Below, in pieces: positions 30,350 through 38,676 of a stretch of 64,000 bases of DNA. Below the pieces are notes generated by a model. The model worked only from the letters and a program-made list of their open reading frames with translations. It did not search any database and was not told where the DNA came from. The translations under genes were made by a program, and so were the position numbers. Origin of the DNA: Sphingobacterium sp. SGR-19 (GTDB lineage Bacteria; Bacteroidota; Bacteroidia; Sphingobacteriales; Sphingobacteriaceae); assembly GCF_011043555.1 (NCBI RefSeq), contig NZ_JAAKGS010000007.1, positions 216,283 through 280,282 of the forward strand. Direction: 5' to 3'. Each line of letters opens with the position of its first letter. The first letter of the stretch is position 1.

Positions 30350-32125
30350 ATGAACAGATATATAAATTATAAGATAGGTGTACTCCTAATATTGCTACTG
30401 AGTGTTTGCTTCTCCTGTTCCAAAATCGACGACTTAGGCAATTTTGAGCCGCAGGATCCCAACCTTTCTTTGGAAACAGATGTTATCGAAGTCAGTAAGG
30501 AAGGTGGCGAGTTTACAATTGACGTAGAGTCCAACCTCCCGTGGCGCGCAAAAAGTAATGCGGACTGGATAACTTTTTCGGCTGAAAACGCATTGGGTAG
30601 TGGGAAGATCGCGTTTAGCATTACGCGGAACAGGAGTACTGACCAAAGAACCGCAGAAGTTACGGTGTGGATTACCAAAGACTACGAAAAGAAAATGCGG
30701 GTTATTCAGGCGCCGGCGGAGCTCAGCGATCTGGTCACCCACTTTTATGTGAAGATCTCAGGAACACCGGAAAATACAGGGCTTTCCTGGGATGAGGCCA
30801 CGACATTGGACAACGCTCTGGAGGAAGCCGTTCCGGGCGATGTCATTCACATTGCTGCGGGCACGTATACCCCTACAAAAACAATTACGGGTGGCAGTGC
30901 AAGTAATGCAGCAGATAGGACCTTCGAGATACATAGTAACATCAGCCTGATCGGTGGGTATTCGGCGGATGCGACGGAGGGTGCTGTGTCTGATCCGACC
31001 ATGTACGAAACGGTTCTGAGTGGAAATACCGCTTCTGGAAAGGTGTATCATACCGTAGCCATAACGGCTCCGGTTCAGGCAGAACAAAAGGTTGTCTTGC
31101 AGGGGCTTTCTATCAAATATGGACAGGCAGCTGCCAGCGGAACGGGACACGTTACCCTTAATGGTGCCCAGTATTACCGTTTCTATGGCGGCGGGCTGAT
31201 CGTGGCCCGGTCGATTGTCGATCTCATAGATTGTGAAATATCGGAAAATACGACAGGTTTTCACGCCGCAGGTGTGTTTGTCTTTTCTGAAGCAACTGTC
31301 CGGTTTGAACGTTGCGCGATTAAAAAGAATAACGGTTCCCACAATGGCGGCAATGGTGGTGGTATTTTTAACGAGGCTGCGACGGTATTCTTTAATAACT
31401 GTGAAATATCCAGTAATACCATTAGCGGTGTAGGTGCGGGGATTTATGCGTTTAGCAGCACCCAGCCCACATATACGTATATTTACAACAGTACTGTTGC
31501 TCACAACAATAACGACGCGGCGGGCCTTAGTCAAACGCGTCGGGGAGGAGGTTTCTATGGACGTGAGCGCTCGGTGACTGTTATTGTTAATTCTACTTTT
31601 TATGGAAATACAGGGGGCCATGGAGCGGGCGTTAGTTTGTATGGGACAGCTGCAGCTCCCTCACGGTTAGATCTTATCAATACGACCATAACGGGAAATA
31701 AAGGTCTTAATAATGGAGGAGGTATTGAACTGACATCCAATACGACACTGCATATATTCAATTCCATTTTATCTGGAAATACGGCTCTTAATGGTGCTGA
31801 TATCTTCGCCGGTTCTGGCGCTAACCCGTCATTTTCCAAAAGTGTTCGTGGTAACCAATTGTTGGATGTAAATGGCGCCGTCATCGCTGGTCAATCATTT
31901 GATTTTGAAACGATGTTGGGTAATTTTACGAACAATGGAGGGTATGCTGAGACGGTACCGCTATCCTCAAATTCGCCTGCTGCAGCATTGGGAATGTCCG
32001 CAGCTCAACTTGAAAATTTAGGCAACACGTTTAATCCTGTTATACCACCTGAAGCGACTACGTATGACCAAAACGGTAGGTCACGTAGTAGTAGCTCAGT
32101 TATGGGAGCGGCTATCCCGCAATAA
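30350..32125 (+). CDS. Surface lipoprotein with BACON domain and parallel beta-helix
   Basis: This 591-residue protein has a lipoprotein signal (VCFSC, Cys about 23). A BACON domain (about 42-118) is recognised from VIEVSKEGGEFTIDVESNLP, then WRAKSNADWITFS and RTAEVTVWI. The rest (about 130-590) is a right-handed beta-helix or 'choice-of-anchor Q'-type region with GLSWDEATTLDNALEEAVPG, DVIHIAAGTYTPT, repeated Asn/Gly-rich turns such as NGGNGGGIFNEA and NNGGGIELTSNTTL, and the closing DQNGRSR. Such proteins often bind or cleave polysaccharides, but no catalytic residues can be assigned. It is the last gene of the locus and ends just before a terminator. Confidence 0.85.
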   Translation: MNRYINYKIGVLLILLLSVCFSCSKIDDLGNFEPQDPNLSLETDVIEVSKEGGEFTIDVESNLPWRAKSNADWITFSAENALGSGKIAFSITRNRSTDQRTAEVTVWITKDYEKKMRVIQAPAELSDLVTHFYVKISGTPENTGLSWDEATTLDNALEEAVPGDVIHIAAGTYTPTKTITGGSASNAADRTFEIHSNISLIGGYSADATEGAVSDPTMYETVLSGNTASGKVYHTVAITAPVQAEQKVVLQGLSIKYGQAAASGTGHVTLNGAQYYRFYGGGLIVARSIVDLIDCEISENTTGFHAAGVFVFSEATVRFERCAIKKNNGSHNGGNGGGIFNEAATVFFNNCEISSNTISGVGAGIYAFSSTQPTYTYIYNSTVAHNNNDAAGLSQTRRGGGFYGRERSVTVIVNSTFYGNTGGHGAGVSLYGTAAAPSRLDLINTTITGNKGLNNGGGIELTSNTTLHIFNSILSGNTALNGADIFAGSGANPSFSKSVRGNQLLDVNGAVIAGQSFDFETMLGNFTNNGGYAETVPLSSNSPAAALGMSAAQLENLGNTFNPVIPPEATTYDQNGRSRSSSSVMGAAIPQ

Positions 32126-32167
32126 TCTATTTTAGGCAAACGTATGCGTTTGGTCCAATTGAGGTTC

Positions 32168-32206
32168 AAATCTCCCCTGCGAAAAACGCGCAGGGGGGAT
32201 TTTGTT
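32168..32206 (+). terminator. Intrinsic terminator ending SusCD locus 1
   Basis: AAATCTCCCCTGCG (32168-32181) pairs with CGCAGGGGGGATTT (32189-32202) with one G-T pair, followed by a T-rich stretch. Confidence 0.88.
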
Positions 32207-32237
32207 GTTGAGAGCAAATGATCCCGGATGTTTGTCC

Positions 32238-32249
32238 AACGAAATCGTT
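32238..32249 (+). promoter_or_regulatory. Candidate LacI-type operator upstream of the SDR-uxuA operon
   Basis: AACGA-AA-TCGTT is a perfect 5-base inverted repeat, about 85 bases before the SDR start. Its core ACGAAATCGTT is identical to 22914-22924 before kdgK, and TTGTC precedes both copies. The LacI gene at 34342-35367 is the natural candidate binder. Confidence 0.6.
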
Positions 32250-32332
32250 ATCGTGAATATTATGGTGTAAACCGTTGAGAATGATTAAAAAAATAATTAA
32301 AATTGAAGGTTATAAACTTACGACTATATAAC

Positions 32333-33154
32333 ATGAATATTTTAGAGAGATTCTCATTAAAAGGGAAAGTTATCGTGGTAACCGGTGGTACGGGGATTTT
32401 AGGGAAAGCTTTTGTTAAAGCTTTAGCGGAAGCAGGAGCTAAGATCTGTATTATCGGAAGAAGCCAAGAGAAGGCGAATGAGCGGGTGAAAATGGTGCAA
32501 ACGTTAGGTGCTGAAGCCATTGCGATTGTTGCAGATGTAATGGATGAAGACTCTGTCCGCAACGCTAAAGAGCAGATTTTGAACAAATGGGATACCATAG
32601 ACGGATTGGTAAATGCGGCGGGAGGGAATATTCCGGGTGCTACTATTGGGCCGGATGACGACTTATTTGGTAACAAAATAGGGGATACTATTAAGGCGAT
32701 TGAATTGAATCTCTATGGTACTATTATTCCGACACTTATCTTTGGAGAGGTTATAGCAAAACAAGGAAAAGGTTCTATTATCAATATATCGTCCTTAGCC
32801 GCGAGTTTACCTATCACACGTGTTTTAGGCTATACAGTGGCGAAGCATGGCGTGGACGGTTTTACCAAGTGGATGGCGACAGAATTAGCTTTGCGATATG
32901 GTGATAAGATACGTGTGAATGCTATTGCACCAGGTGTATTTCTTACTGAACAAAATCGTACATTACTGACTAACGCCGATGGGAGTTATACGGAGCGGGC
33001 AGGTAAATTTGTACAGGGAACACCCTTCTCCCGTTTGGGAGATCCATCCGAATTGGAGGGTACATTGGTGTATTTGCTAAGTGATGCTTCAGCATTTGTT
33101 TCAGGTGAAACCATCTTTGTAGATGGAGGTTTTAATAGCTGGTGTGGAGTTTAG
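32333..33154 (+). CDS. SDR-family oxidoreductase, probable D-mannonate oxidoreductase
   Basis: The 273-residue protein is a classical short-chain dehydrogenase: nucleotide-binding VVTGGTGILGKA, NAAGGN, catalytic Ser in IINISSLAAS, catalytic YTVAK, and the ending FVSGETIFVDGGF. Because uxuA starts 10 bases after its stop, it most likely interconverts fructuronate and mannonate using NAD(P)H, replacing the unrelated UxuB dehydrogenase. SDRs of this type next to uxuA are familiar in Bacteroidota. The start ATG at 32333 (MNILERFSLKGK) matches the family better than one 30 bases upstream. Control by the nearby LacI protein is suggested by the element at 32238-32249. Confidence 0.88.
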   Translation: MNILERFSLKGKVIVVTGGTGILGKAFVKALAEAGAKICIIGRSQEKANERVKMVQTLGAEAIAIVADVMDEDSVRNAKEQILNKWDTIDGLVNAAGGNIPGATIGPDDDLFGNKIGDTIKAIELNLYGTIIPTLIFGEVIAKQGKGSIINISSLAASLPITRVLGYTVAKHGVDGFTKWMATELALRYGDKIRVNAIAPGVFLTEQNRTLLTNADGSYTERAGKFVQGTPFSRLGDPSELEGTLVYLLSDASAFVSGETIFVDGGFNSWCGV

Positions 33155-33164
33155 TTTTTACAAT

Positions 33165-34337
33165 ATGAATAAAAGATTCTTAGAACAGACGTGGCGTTGG
33201 TATGGGCCAAATGACCCCGTATCCTTACAGGATGTGAAACAGGCTGGAGCTACAGGCATTGTATCGGCATTACATCATATTCCTCATGGTGATGTATGGC
33301 CCAAAGAGGAGATATTGGAACGTAAAAGAATAATAGAAGAAGCAGGATTGGTATGGTCTGTAGTGGAAAGTGTCACGGTACATGAAGCCATAAAGACACG
33401 CTCGGAGCAGGTTGATTTTTATTTGGATAACTATCGTCAAACACTGACTAATTTAGCTGAGTGTGGAATTAAAACGGTATGTTATAATTTTATGCCGGTG
33501 CTGGATTGGACACGGACGCAACTGGACAAAGTGATGCATGATGGATCCAAAGCACTTTATTTCGATTGGATTGATCTAGCTATTTTTGATATCTTCATTT
33601 TGGATCGGCCTAATGCTAGGGCATCGTATTCTACGGAAATTGTGGAGCAAGCCGAGAGCCGTTATGCTACTTTTGATGAAGAAGGTAAGAAGTTTTTGCT
33701 TTCCAATGTATTAATGGGTATTCCGGGCGAGAAGGATCCGTCGCTGGAAGATTTACAGCGCAGTATTGATATTTATGCGAAGATTGGCTTCGAGGGGCTG
33801 CGGGAAAACTTGACTTATTTCCTTTCTTCCATTGCAGACGTTTGTGAGAAGCATGGGATAAAGATGACCATCCATCCAGACGATCCTCCATATCCTATCT
33901 TGGGACTTCCAAGAATTGCAGGTAGTTTGGCAGATTTTGAGTATATTATCCAAACAGTAGATAAACCATTTAATGGTATTTGTTTTTGTACAGGCTCATT
34001 GGGTGCTGGACCCCATAACGATTTGGTGCAGATATTTAAGCACATACAGCATCGGGTGAATTTTGTGCATTTACGTAATGTTAAGAGAGATGCGATAGGA
34101 AGTTTCTATGAAGCAGATCATTTGGATGGTGATGTAGACATGTATGCCGTTATGAAAGAGCTGGTGGATGAAAACCAAAAGCGGGAAAACCCCATTCCAT
34201 TTCGACCAGATCATGGACATCAAATGTTGGACGATTTGAATAAAGTTACTAACCCAGGATATTCGGCGATTGGTCGCTTACGAGGATTAGCAGAGTTGCG
34301 TGGATTAGAATTGGGGATAATAGGCGGTAATAGGTAG
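33165..34337 (+). CDS. uxuA: Mannonate dehydratase
   Basis: The 390-residue enzyme dehydrates D-mannonate to 2-keto-3-deoxy-D-gluconate. Family marks are the start RFLEQTWRWYGPNDPVSL, the segment GIVSALHHIPHGDVWP, the metal-binding KMTIHPDDPPYPILGLPRI, FCTGSLGA, FVHLRNV and the C-terminal RPDHGHQMLDD. Translation from 33165 gives the normal N-terminus; an upstream start at 33123 overlaps the SDR gene and adds atypical residues. It is cotranscribed with the SDR gene and ends 4 bases from the stop of the converging LacI gene. The KDG kinase that uses its product is encoded at 21857-22852. Confidence 0.97.
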   Translation: MNKRFLEQTWRWYGPNDPVSLQDVKQAGATGIVSALHHIPHGDVWPKEEILERKRIIEEAGLVWSVVESVTVHEAIKTRSEQVDFYLDNYRQTLTNLAECGIKTVCYNFMPVLDWTRTQLDKVMHDGSKALYFDWIDLAIFDIFILDRPNARASYSTEIVEQAESRYATFDEEGKKFLLSNVLMGIPGEKDPSLEDLQRSIDIYAKIGFEGLRENLTYFLSSIADVCEKHGIKMTIHPDDPPYPILGLPRIAGSLADFEYIIQTVDKPFNGICFCTGSLGAGPHNDLVQIFKHIQHRVNFVHLRNVKRDAIGSFYEADHLDGDVDMYAVMKELVDENQKRENPIPFRPDHGHQMLDDLNKVTNPGYSAIGRLRGLAELRGLELGIIGGNR

Positions 34338-34341
34338 ACTA

Positions 34342-35367
34342 TTACCCAATAGTAGAGCGTCGAAGCTGAATTGACGTGGGTAGTTTAATATCTTCCCACT
34401 CGATTTGGCTTCGATTCTTTTTTTGCATGGTTTCAACCAATTTGGTTACCGAAATTTCTCCTATCTCTGTCGTTGGTTGCCGAATCGTACTTAATGAAGG
34501 GTTAAGAGAAAGTGCCAAATCCGTATTGGCAAAGCCGATAACTGCAAGGGTTTCCGGTACTTTTATTTCTAATTTAGCTAAAATGCCCAATAAATGAGTA
34601 GTAATGGTATCGGCGACACCGATAATAGCATTGGGTGGGTTTGGTAACCGTAACAAGGCTTTCACGTGATTTTCCATGTCAACTTGTAAATCCAATAAGC
34701 TTTTTACATTACAATGCACGATATATTCCGGTGTGACGGGTATCTGAAAATCATTATGGGCTTCGATATATCCCGATAGTCTTTTAGTCGTGATACCTTG
34801 ACGCGCACCACAGAATATGGCTATCTGCCTTCGGCCAATATCTAAAAGGTGCTTACATGCATTATATGTTCCTTCGATATTCAATACACCTACTTTATGC
34901 GTCTCTAGGGGGTAGTGTGTCCTGTCAAAGATAACAACCGGCGTTGTTTTAAGGATTTGTTTGGCGAGAACTATATTCGATTCTTCGTGAATGGGACATA
35001 AGAGAATCCCATCTACCGATTTGTCTAACATGGATTGGAGAGCTAGTCTTTCAAGCTCTTCGTTTTCCATGGTATTCATGATGATGATTCTGTAATGATG
35101 GTTAGCAGCAGTTTTTTGCATTCCGGCGATAATCTGTGCTTCAAAAGGTCCAGTCATCTTGGGAAGAACAACACCAATTGTATTCGTTTTTCCTGTTTTA
35201 AGAAACTTGGCGAGAACATTAGGTTGATAGTTATGCTTTTTTGCAAACTCCTGTACCGTTCTCTTGGTCACCTCGCTAATTTCGTGACTATCATTTAATG
35301 CCTTTGATACGGTGGAAACAGACATATTTAATGCCTGGGCTAAACTTTTGAGCGTTGTCTTCGCCAT
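34342..35367 (-). CDS. LacI-family transcriptional regulator
   Basis: This 341-residue protein has an N-terminal LacI helix-turn-helix (TLKSLAQALNMSVSTVSKAL, then the hinge region around NYQPNVLAKFLKTGKTNTIG). The periplasmic-binding-protein-like sensor domain (about 60-335) contains IGVVLPKMTGPFEAQIIAGM and IIGVADTITTHLLGIL. It should repress or activate catabolic genes in response to a sugar. It converges on uxuA with a 4-base gap, and two copies of ACGAAATCGTT lie before the SDR-uxuA operon and before the KDG kinase gene. A hexuronate-pathway regulator is therefore the best guess. It begins 6 bases after lolA on the same strand, so it may be cotranscribed with ftsK-lolA. Confidence 0.93.
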   Translation of the reverse strand: MAKTTLKSLAQALNMSVSTVSKALNDSHEISEVTKRTVQEFAKKHNYQPNVLAKFLKTGKTNTIGVVLPKMTGPFEAQIIAGMQKTAANHHYRIIIMNTMENEELERLALQSMLDKSVDGILLCPIHEESNIVLAKQILKTTPVVIFDRTHYPLETHKVGVLNIEGTYNACKHLLDIGRRQIAIFCGARQGITTKRLSGYIEAHNDFQIPVTPEYIVHCNVKSLLDLQVDMENHVKALLRLPNPPNAIIGVADTITTHLLGILAKLEIKVPETLAVIGFANTDLALSLNPSLSTIRQPTTEIGEISVTKLVETMQKKNRSQIEWEDIKLPTSIQLRRSTIG

Positions 35368-35373
35368 CTTATC

Positions 35374-36018
35374 TTATCTAAGGTCAACTATCTCATGATT
35401 GGGATAATCTGATGCATTGAATATAAACTTTGTCGCTGGGATTCGATGATTTACATATAATGTGTTAATCGTATAGATATATCGTGCTCCCGATTTATCG
35501 ACTACAGTCACATCATGGATATGTTTGTTCTTATTTATTCGCAGCTTGATTTTCGCGTAATTCGTCTTTGTTTCGGTAGGTGTCAATTCGATGACGTTCA
35601 ATACATCCTTGCCTAGCGTTTCATCTTTCGCACCCTTATACGTAAAGCCTTTTTTGTAGAATGTAAAAAGATTATTAGGACCAATGCTTTCGGTATTATT
35701 GTCTGTCTCACTGACTTGTATCTCTTGGTCTTCTTTGAGAACAGACCATGTACTTTTACCATCACTTATAATATCCTGCTCATTCAACTCAATACGGAAC
35801 TGGCTCTTCGGTTTGTTCAAGAACAAAATTCCCTTATCCATATGGCTTCCTCCTTGGGCTTGATGCATCGAAAAACTAAAGTCAGACTGTATAGTTCGGT
35901 ACGCATCGTATTTTGCAGATACGTCATCTAGTAGTCTCTTTGCTTTTGTGTCTGTTTGTGCAAAAACAATTAGAGACGTACAAATGAATGCCACCATTAC
36001 CAATATTTTGTTTTTCAT
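35374..36018 (-). CDS. lolA: LolA-like outer-membrane lipoprotein carrier
   Basis: The 214-residue periplasmic protein starts with a signal peptide (about 1-20, ending VFAQ) and has the LolA-type half-barrel pattern: TIQSDFSFSMHQAQGG, KGILFLNKPKSQFRIEL, DGKSTWSVLKEDQEI. It would carry lipoproteins from the LolCDE transporter to the outer membrane. Its start is 1 base from the stop of ftsK, the same ftsK-lolA order seen in many bacteria. LacI follows 6 bases after its stop. Confidence 0.9.
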   Translation of the reverse strand: MKNKILVMVAFICTSLIVFAQTDTKAKRLLDDVSAKYDAYRTIQSDFSFSMHQAQGGSHMDKGILFLNKPKSQFRIELNEQDIISDGKSTWSVLKEDQEIQVSETDNNTESIGPNNLFTFYKKGFTYKGAKDETLGKDVLNVIELTPTETKTNYAKIKLRINKNKHIHDVTVVDKSGARYIYTINTLYVNHRIPATKFIFNASDYPNHEIVDLR

Positions 36019-36019
36019 C

Positions 36020-38614
36020 TTATTCTTTATTTCTTAACGTGTCCAAATACTGTTCCAGCGAATACTCGTCGGGATAAAGTACTTCACGTGCCTTACTCCC
36101 CTCAAATGGACCTACAATCCCTGCAGCCTCCAGTTGGTCGATTATTCTCCCGGCTCTATTGTAGCCTAGTTTTAGTTTACGTTGAATCAACGATGTTGAG
36201 CCTTGCTGGTGCATCACGATCAGTCGTGCAGCTTCTTCGAAGAGTTGGTCGCGTTCACTGGAATCAAACTCTATACCGCTACTTCCTTCTCCGTTTTCGT
36301 CTACATATTCCGGTAACATGAAAGCAGATGGATATCCACGCTGACTTCCAATAAACTCCGATATTTGCTCTACTTCCGGTGTATCTACAAAGGCACATTG
36401 GATACGTGTCAAATCACTTCCTGTTGCCAAAAGCATATCCCCACGACCGATAAGCTGGTCGGCACCTCCGGCGTCTAAAATTGTACGGGAATCGACCTTA
36501 GACAAAACCCTAAATGCAAGACGTGCGGGGAAGTTCGCTTTGATAGTACCTGTAATGATATTTACCGACGGCCTTTGTGTAGCAATGACCAAATGTATTC
36601 CCACTGCACGTGCCAATTGCGCAAGTCTTGCAATAGGTGTTTCCACTTCTTTGCCCGCAGTCATCATTAAATCCGCAAACTCATCAACTACCAGAACGAT
36701 ATAAGGTAAGAATCGGTGACCCTCTTCAGGGTTTAATCGACGATTAACAAATTTTGCATTATACTCTTTCAAGTTACGTACCGCTGCATTCTTTAGCAGG
36801 TCATAACGTTGGTCCATTTCAATACAAAGGGAATTGAGCGTATTAATAACCTTTTTTGTATCGGTAATGATCGCCTCGTCTTCATTCGGTAATTTCGCCA
36901 AGAAATGACGCTCTATTGTTTTAAAAAGAGAGAGTTCTACCTTCTTGGGATCAACCATTACAAATTTCAATTCGGCGGGATGTTTCTTATATAATAAAGA
37001 AGTCAGAATCGCATTGATACCGACAGATTTACCTTGTCCCGTGGCACCGGCTACCAACAAGTGAGGCATTTTGGCCAAATCCGCTATATAGACCTCATTT
37101 GATATCGTTTTACCCAGCGCAATAGGTAAATCCATGTCTGTTTTCTGGAACTTCTCCGTCGCCAGAACCGAGCGCATTGATACCATTTCCGGCGAACTAT
37201 TAGGCACTTCGATACCAATAGTTCCTTTACCAGGCATCGGCGCGATGATACGTATACCAAGTGCTGCAAGGCTCAGAGCGATGTCATCTTCCAGATTCTT
37301 GATTCTAGAAATACGTACACCCGGTTTCGGAATGATTTCATATAGCGTTACCGTCGGGCCGATCGTTGCTTTGATATGCTCAATCTCAATACTGTAGTTG
37401 CGCAACGTTTCTACAATGCGGTTTTTATTGGCCTCCAACTCCTGTTGATTGATGGTGATTTTACCGCTTCCGTATTCTTTTAGTAAGTCTAACGCTGGAT
37501 ATTGATAGCCCGAAAGATCCAGTTTGGGGTCATATTCTCCAAATTCAGCAACAAGACCGTTGGCTGTAATTGCTTTTTCTTCCACGACTTTTTCTACACT
37601 AAGTGCAGGACCATCAGTAGTAGGCTTTGGTTCGTTACGTGCCGAGTCCTCGATGGGCTCCGGTGGATCTACCGTAAAAGTAATTTCATGTTCATTGAAC
37701 TTTTTGTTTGCGTTTTCTGCCGGAAGGGTTGTGGGTGGTGTATAAGAAAGATGATCCTCTTGTACGGTATTTTCCCCTTCTTCCTCAGCTAATGTCTCCT
37801 CATGAAGGATATTTCGCGAAGTATTGGAAGGTGGGTTTAACTTATTGGCAAACGTTTCAAAATTATCTTCTTCGTCTTCGTCTTCTATGTCTTCCTCTGT
37901 CTTTTTTGATGACCATGTCCATTTCAAGTCCAGATTGTAAATAAGGATAAGTACGGCTAAATAGGCAAAAGCTAAGAGAGCGGCAATACCAGTACTACCT
38001 ATCTGGACTTTCAGCAGTTGATTCGTCCAATAACCAAATTTTCCCTCCAATATATGAGGCGAATCTGTCAGGAAATCTTGAAAGAACGCTAACGTTACCG
38101 AGAGATAGATGATCGCCGTCGACGAATAGATAATTGTTTTCCATACAGGTAATAGAGATTTACGGTATAGAAATTTATATCCAACTATAAAGAGGATAAA
38201 CGTAAAGAGAAAGGAGGCGACACCAAACCATTCGTAAATGAATTGATTGGCGAGTAAGGCCCCCAGTTTTCCTAGTTTGTTTTCGACAACAGGAAGTTCG
38301 ACAGCTTCGTCCGCTATTTCATCTGCACTACGGAATAGAGTAGACCATCCGCCGTTTGTTTCCGTTATATAACTTTGGTCTTGTTGCCAGGTAAAGAGAT
38401 ACGAAACAAAAGAAACAGCCATAATGAACGAAACAAAAAGCAGGAAGATACCAAATATCTTCAGAGCTTTGCGTTGCCCTTCCGAAAAACTGATGCTTTC
38501 AAACGAATTAAACCGCTTTTTCCTACTATATGATTCATTCCCTGTGGTACGTGAAGCACGTTTAATGTTACTTCCGTTACCGGAATTCTTAAATGTATTT
38601 CCTTTGTTTGACAT
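36020..38614 (-). CDS. ftsK: FtsK/SpoIIIE-family DNA translocase
   Basis: The 864-residue protein is anchored by about four transmembrane helices (about 48-72, 125-147, 158-180, 210-230). An acidic, low-complexity linker follows (about 235-345, EDIEDEDEEDNFE). The motor domain has Walker A GATGQGKS (about 523-530), Walker B IVLVVDEFADLMM and ARAVGIHLVIATQRPSVNII. A C-terminal winged-helix gamma domain follows (LIVMHQQGSTSLIQRKLKLG, YNRAGRIIDQLEAAGIVGP), which in the family reads KOPS sequences. It pumps chromosomal DNA at the division septum. Length and order are typical. Confidence 0.97.
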   Translation of the reverse strand: MSNKGNTFKNSGNGSNIKRASRTTGNESYSRKKRFNSFESISFSEGQRKALKIFGIFLLFVSFIMAVSFVSYLFTWQQDQSYITETNGGWSTLFRSADEIADEAVELPVVENKLGKLGALLANQFIYEWFGVASFLFTFILFIVGYKFLYRKSLLPVWKTIIYSSTAIIYLSVTLAFFQDFLTDSPHILEGKFGYWTNQLLKVQIGSTGIAALLAFAYLAVLILIYNLDLKWTWSSKKTEEDIEDEDEEDNFETFANKLNPPSNTSRNILHEETLAEEEGENTVQEDHLSYTPPTTLPAENANKKFNEHEITFTVDPPEPIEDSARNEPKPTTDGPALSVEKVVEEKAITANGLVAEFGEYDPKLDLSGYQYPALDLLKEYGSGKITINQQELEANKNRIVETLRNYSIEIEHIKATIGPTVTLYEIIPKPGVRISRIKNLEDDIALSLAALGIRIIAPMPGKGTIGIEVPNSSPEMVSMRSVLATEKFQKTDMDLPIALGKTISNEVYIADLAKMPHLLVAGATGQGKSVGINAILTSLLYKKHPAELKFVMVDPKKVELSLFKTIERHFLAKLPNEDEAIITDTKKVINTLNSLCIEMDQRYDLLKNAAVRNLKEYNAKFVNRRLNPEEGHRFLPYIVLVVDEFADLMMTAGKEVETPIARLAQLARAVGIHLVIATQRPSVNIITGTIKANFPARLAFRVLSKVDSRTILDAGGADQLIGRGDMLLATGSDLTRIQCAFVDTPEVEQISEFIGSQRGYPSAFMLPEYVDENGEGSSGIEFDSSERDQLFEEAARLIVMHQQGSTSLIQRKLKLGYNRAGRIIDQLEAAGIVGPFEGSKAREVLYPDEYSLEQYLDTLRNKE

Positions 38615-38639
38615 GAAAATTAGATAACTTTCTTAATTA

Positions 38640-38647
38640 CAAACTTA
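38640..38647 (-). promoter_or_regulatory. Candidate promoter of ftsK-lolA-lacI
   Basis: The plus strand reads CAAACTTA, giving TAAGTTTG (TAnnTTTG) toward ftsK, 26 bases before its ATG. Confidence 0.45.
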
Positions 38648-38676
38648 GGAAAAATAAAGGAAATGCGATCTGTCTC

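Noticed and set aside
32137..32185. Possible tRNA remnant, because GGTTCAAATC looks like a T-loop
   Set aside because: The flanking bases do not form a T stem or acceptor; the sequence is explained by the terminator hairpin at 32168-32202.
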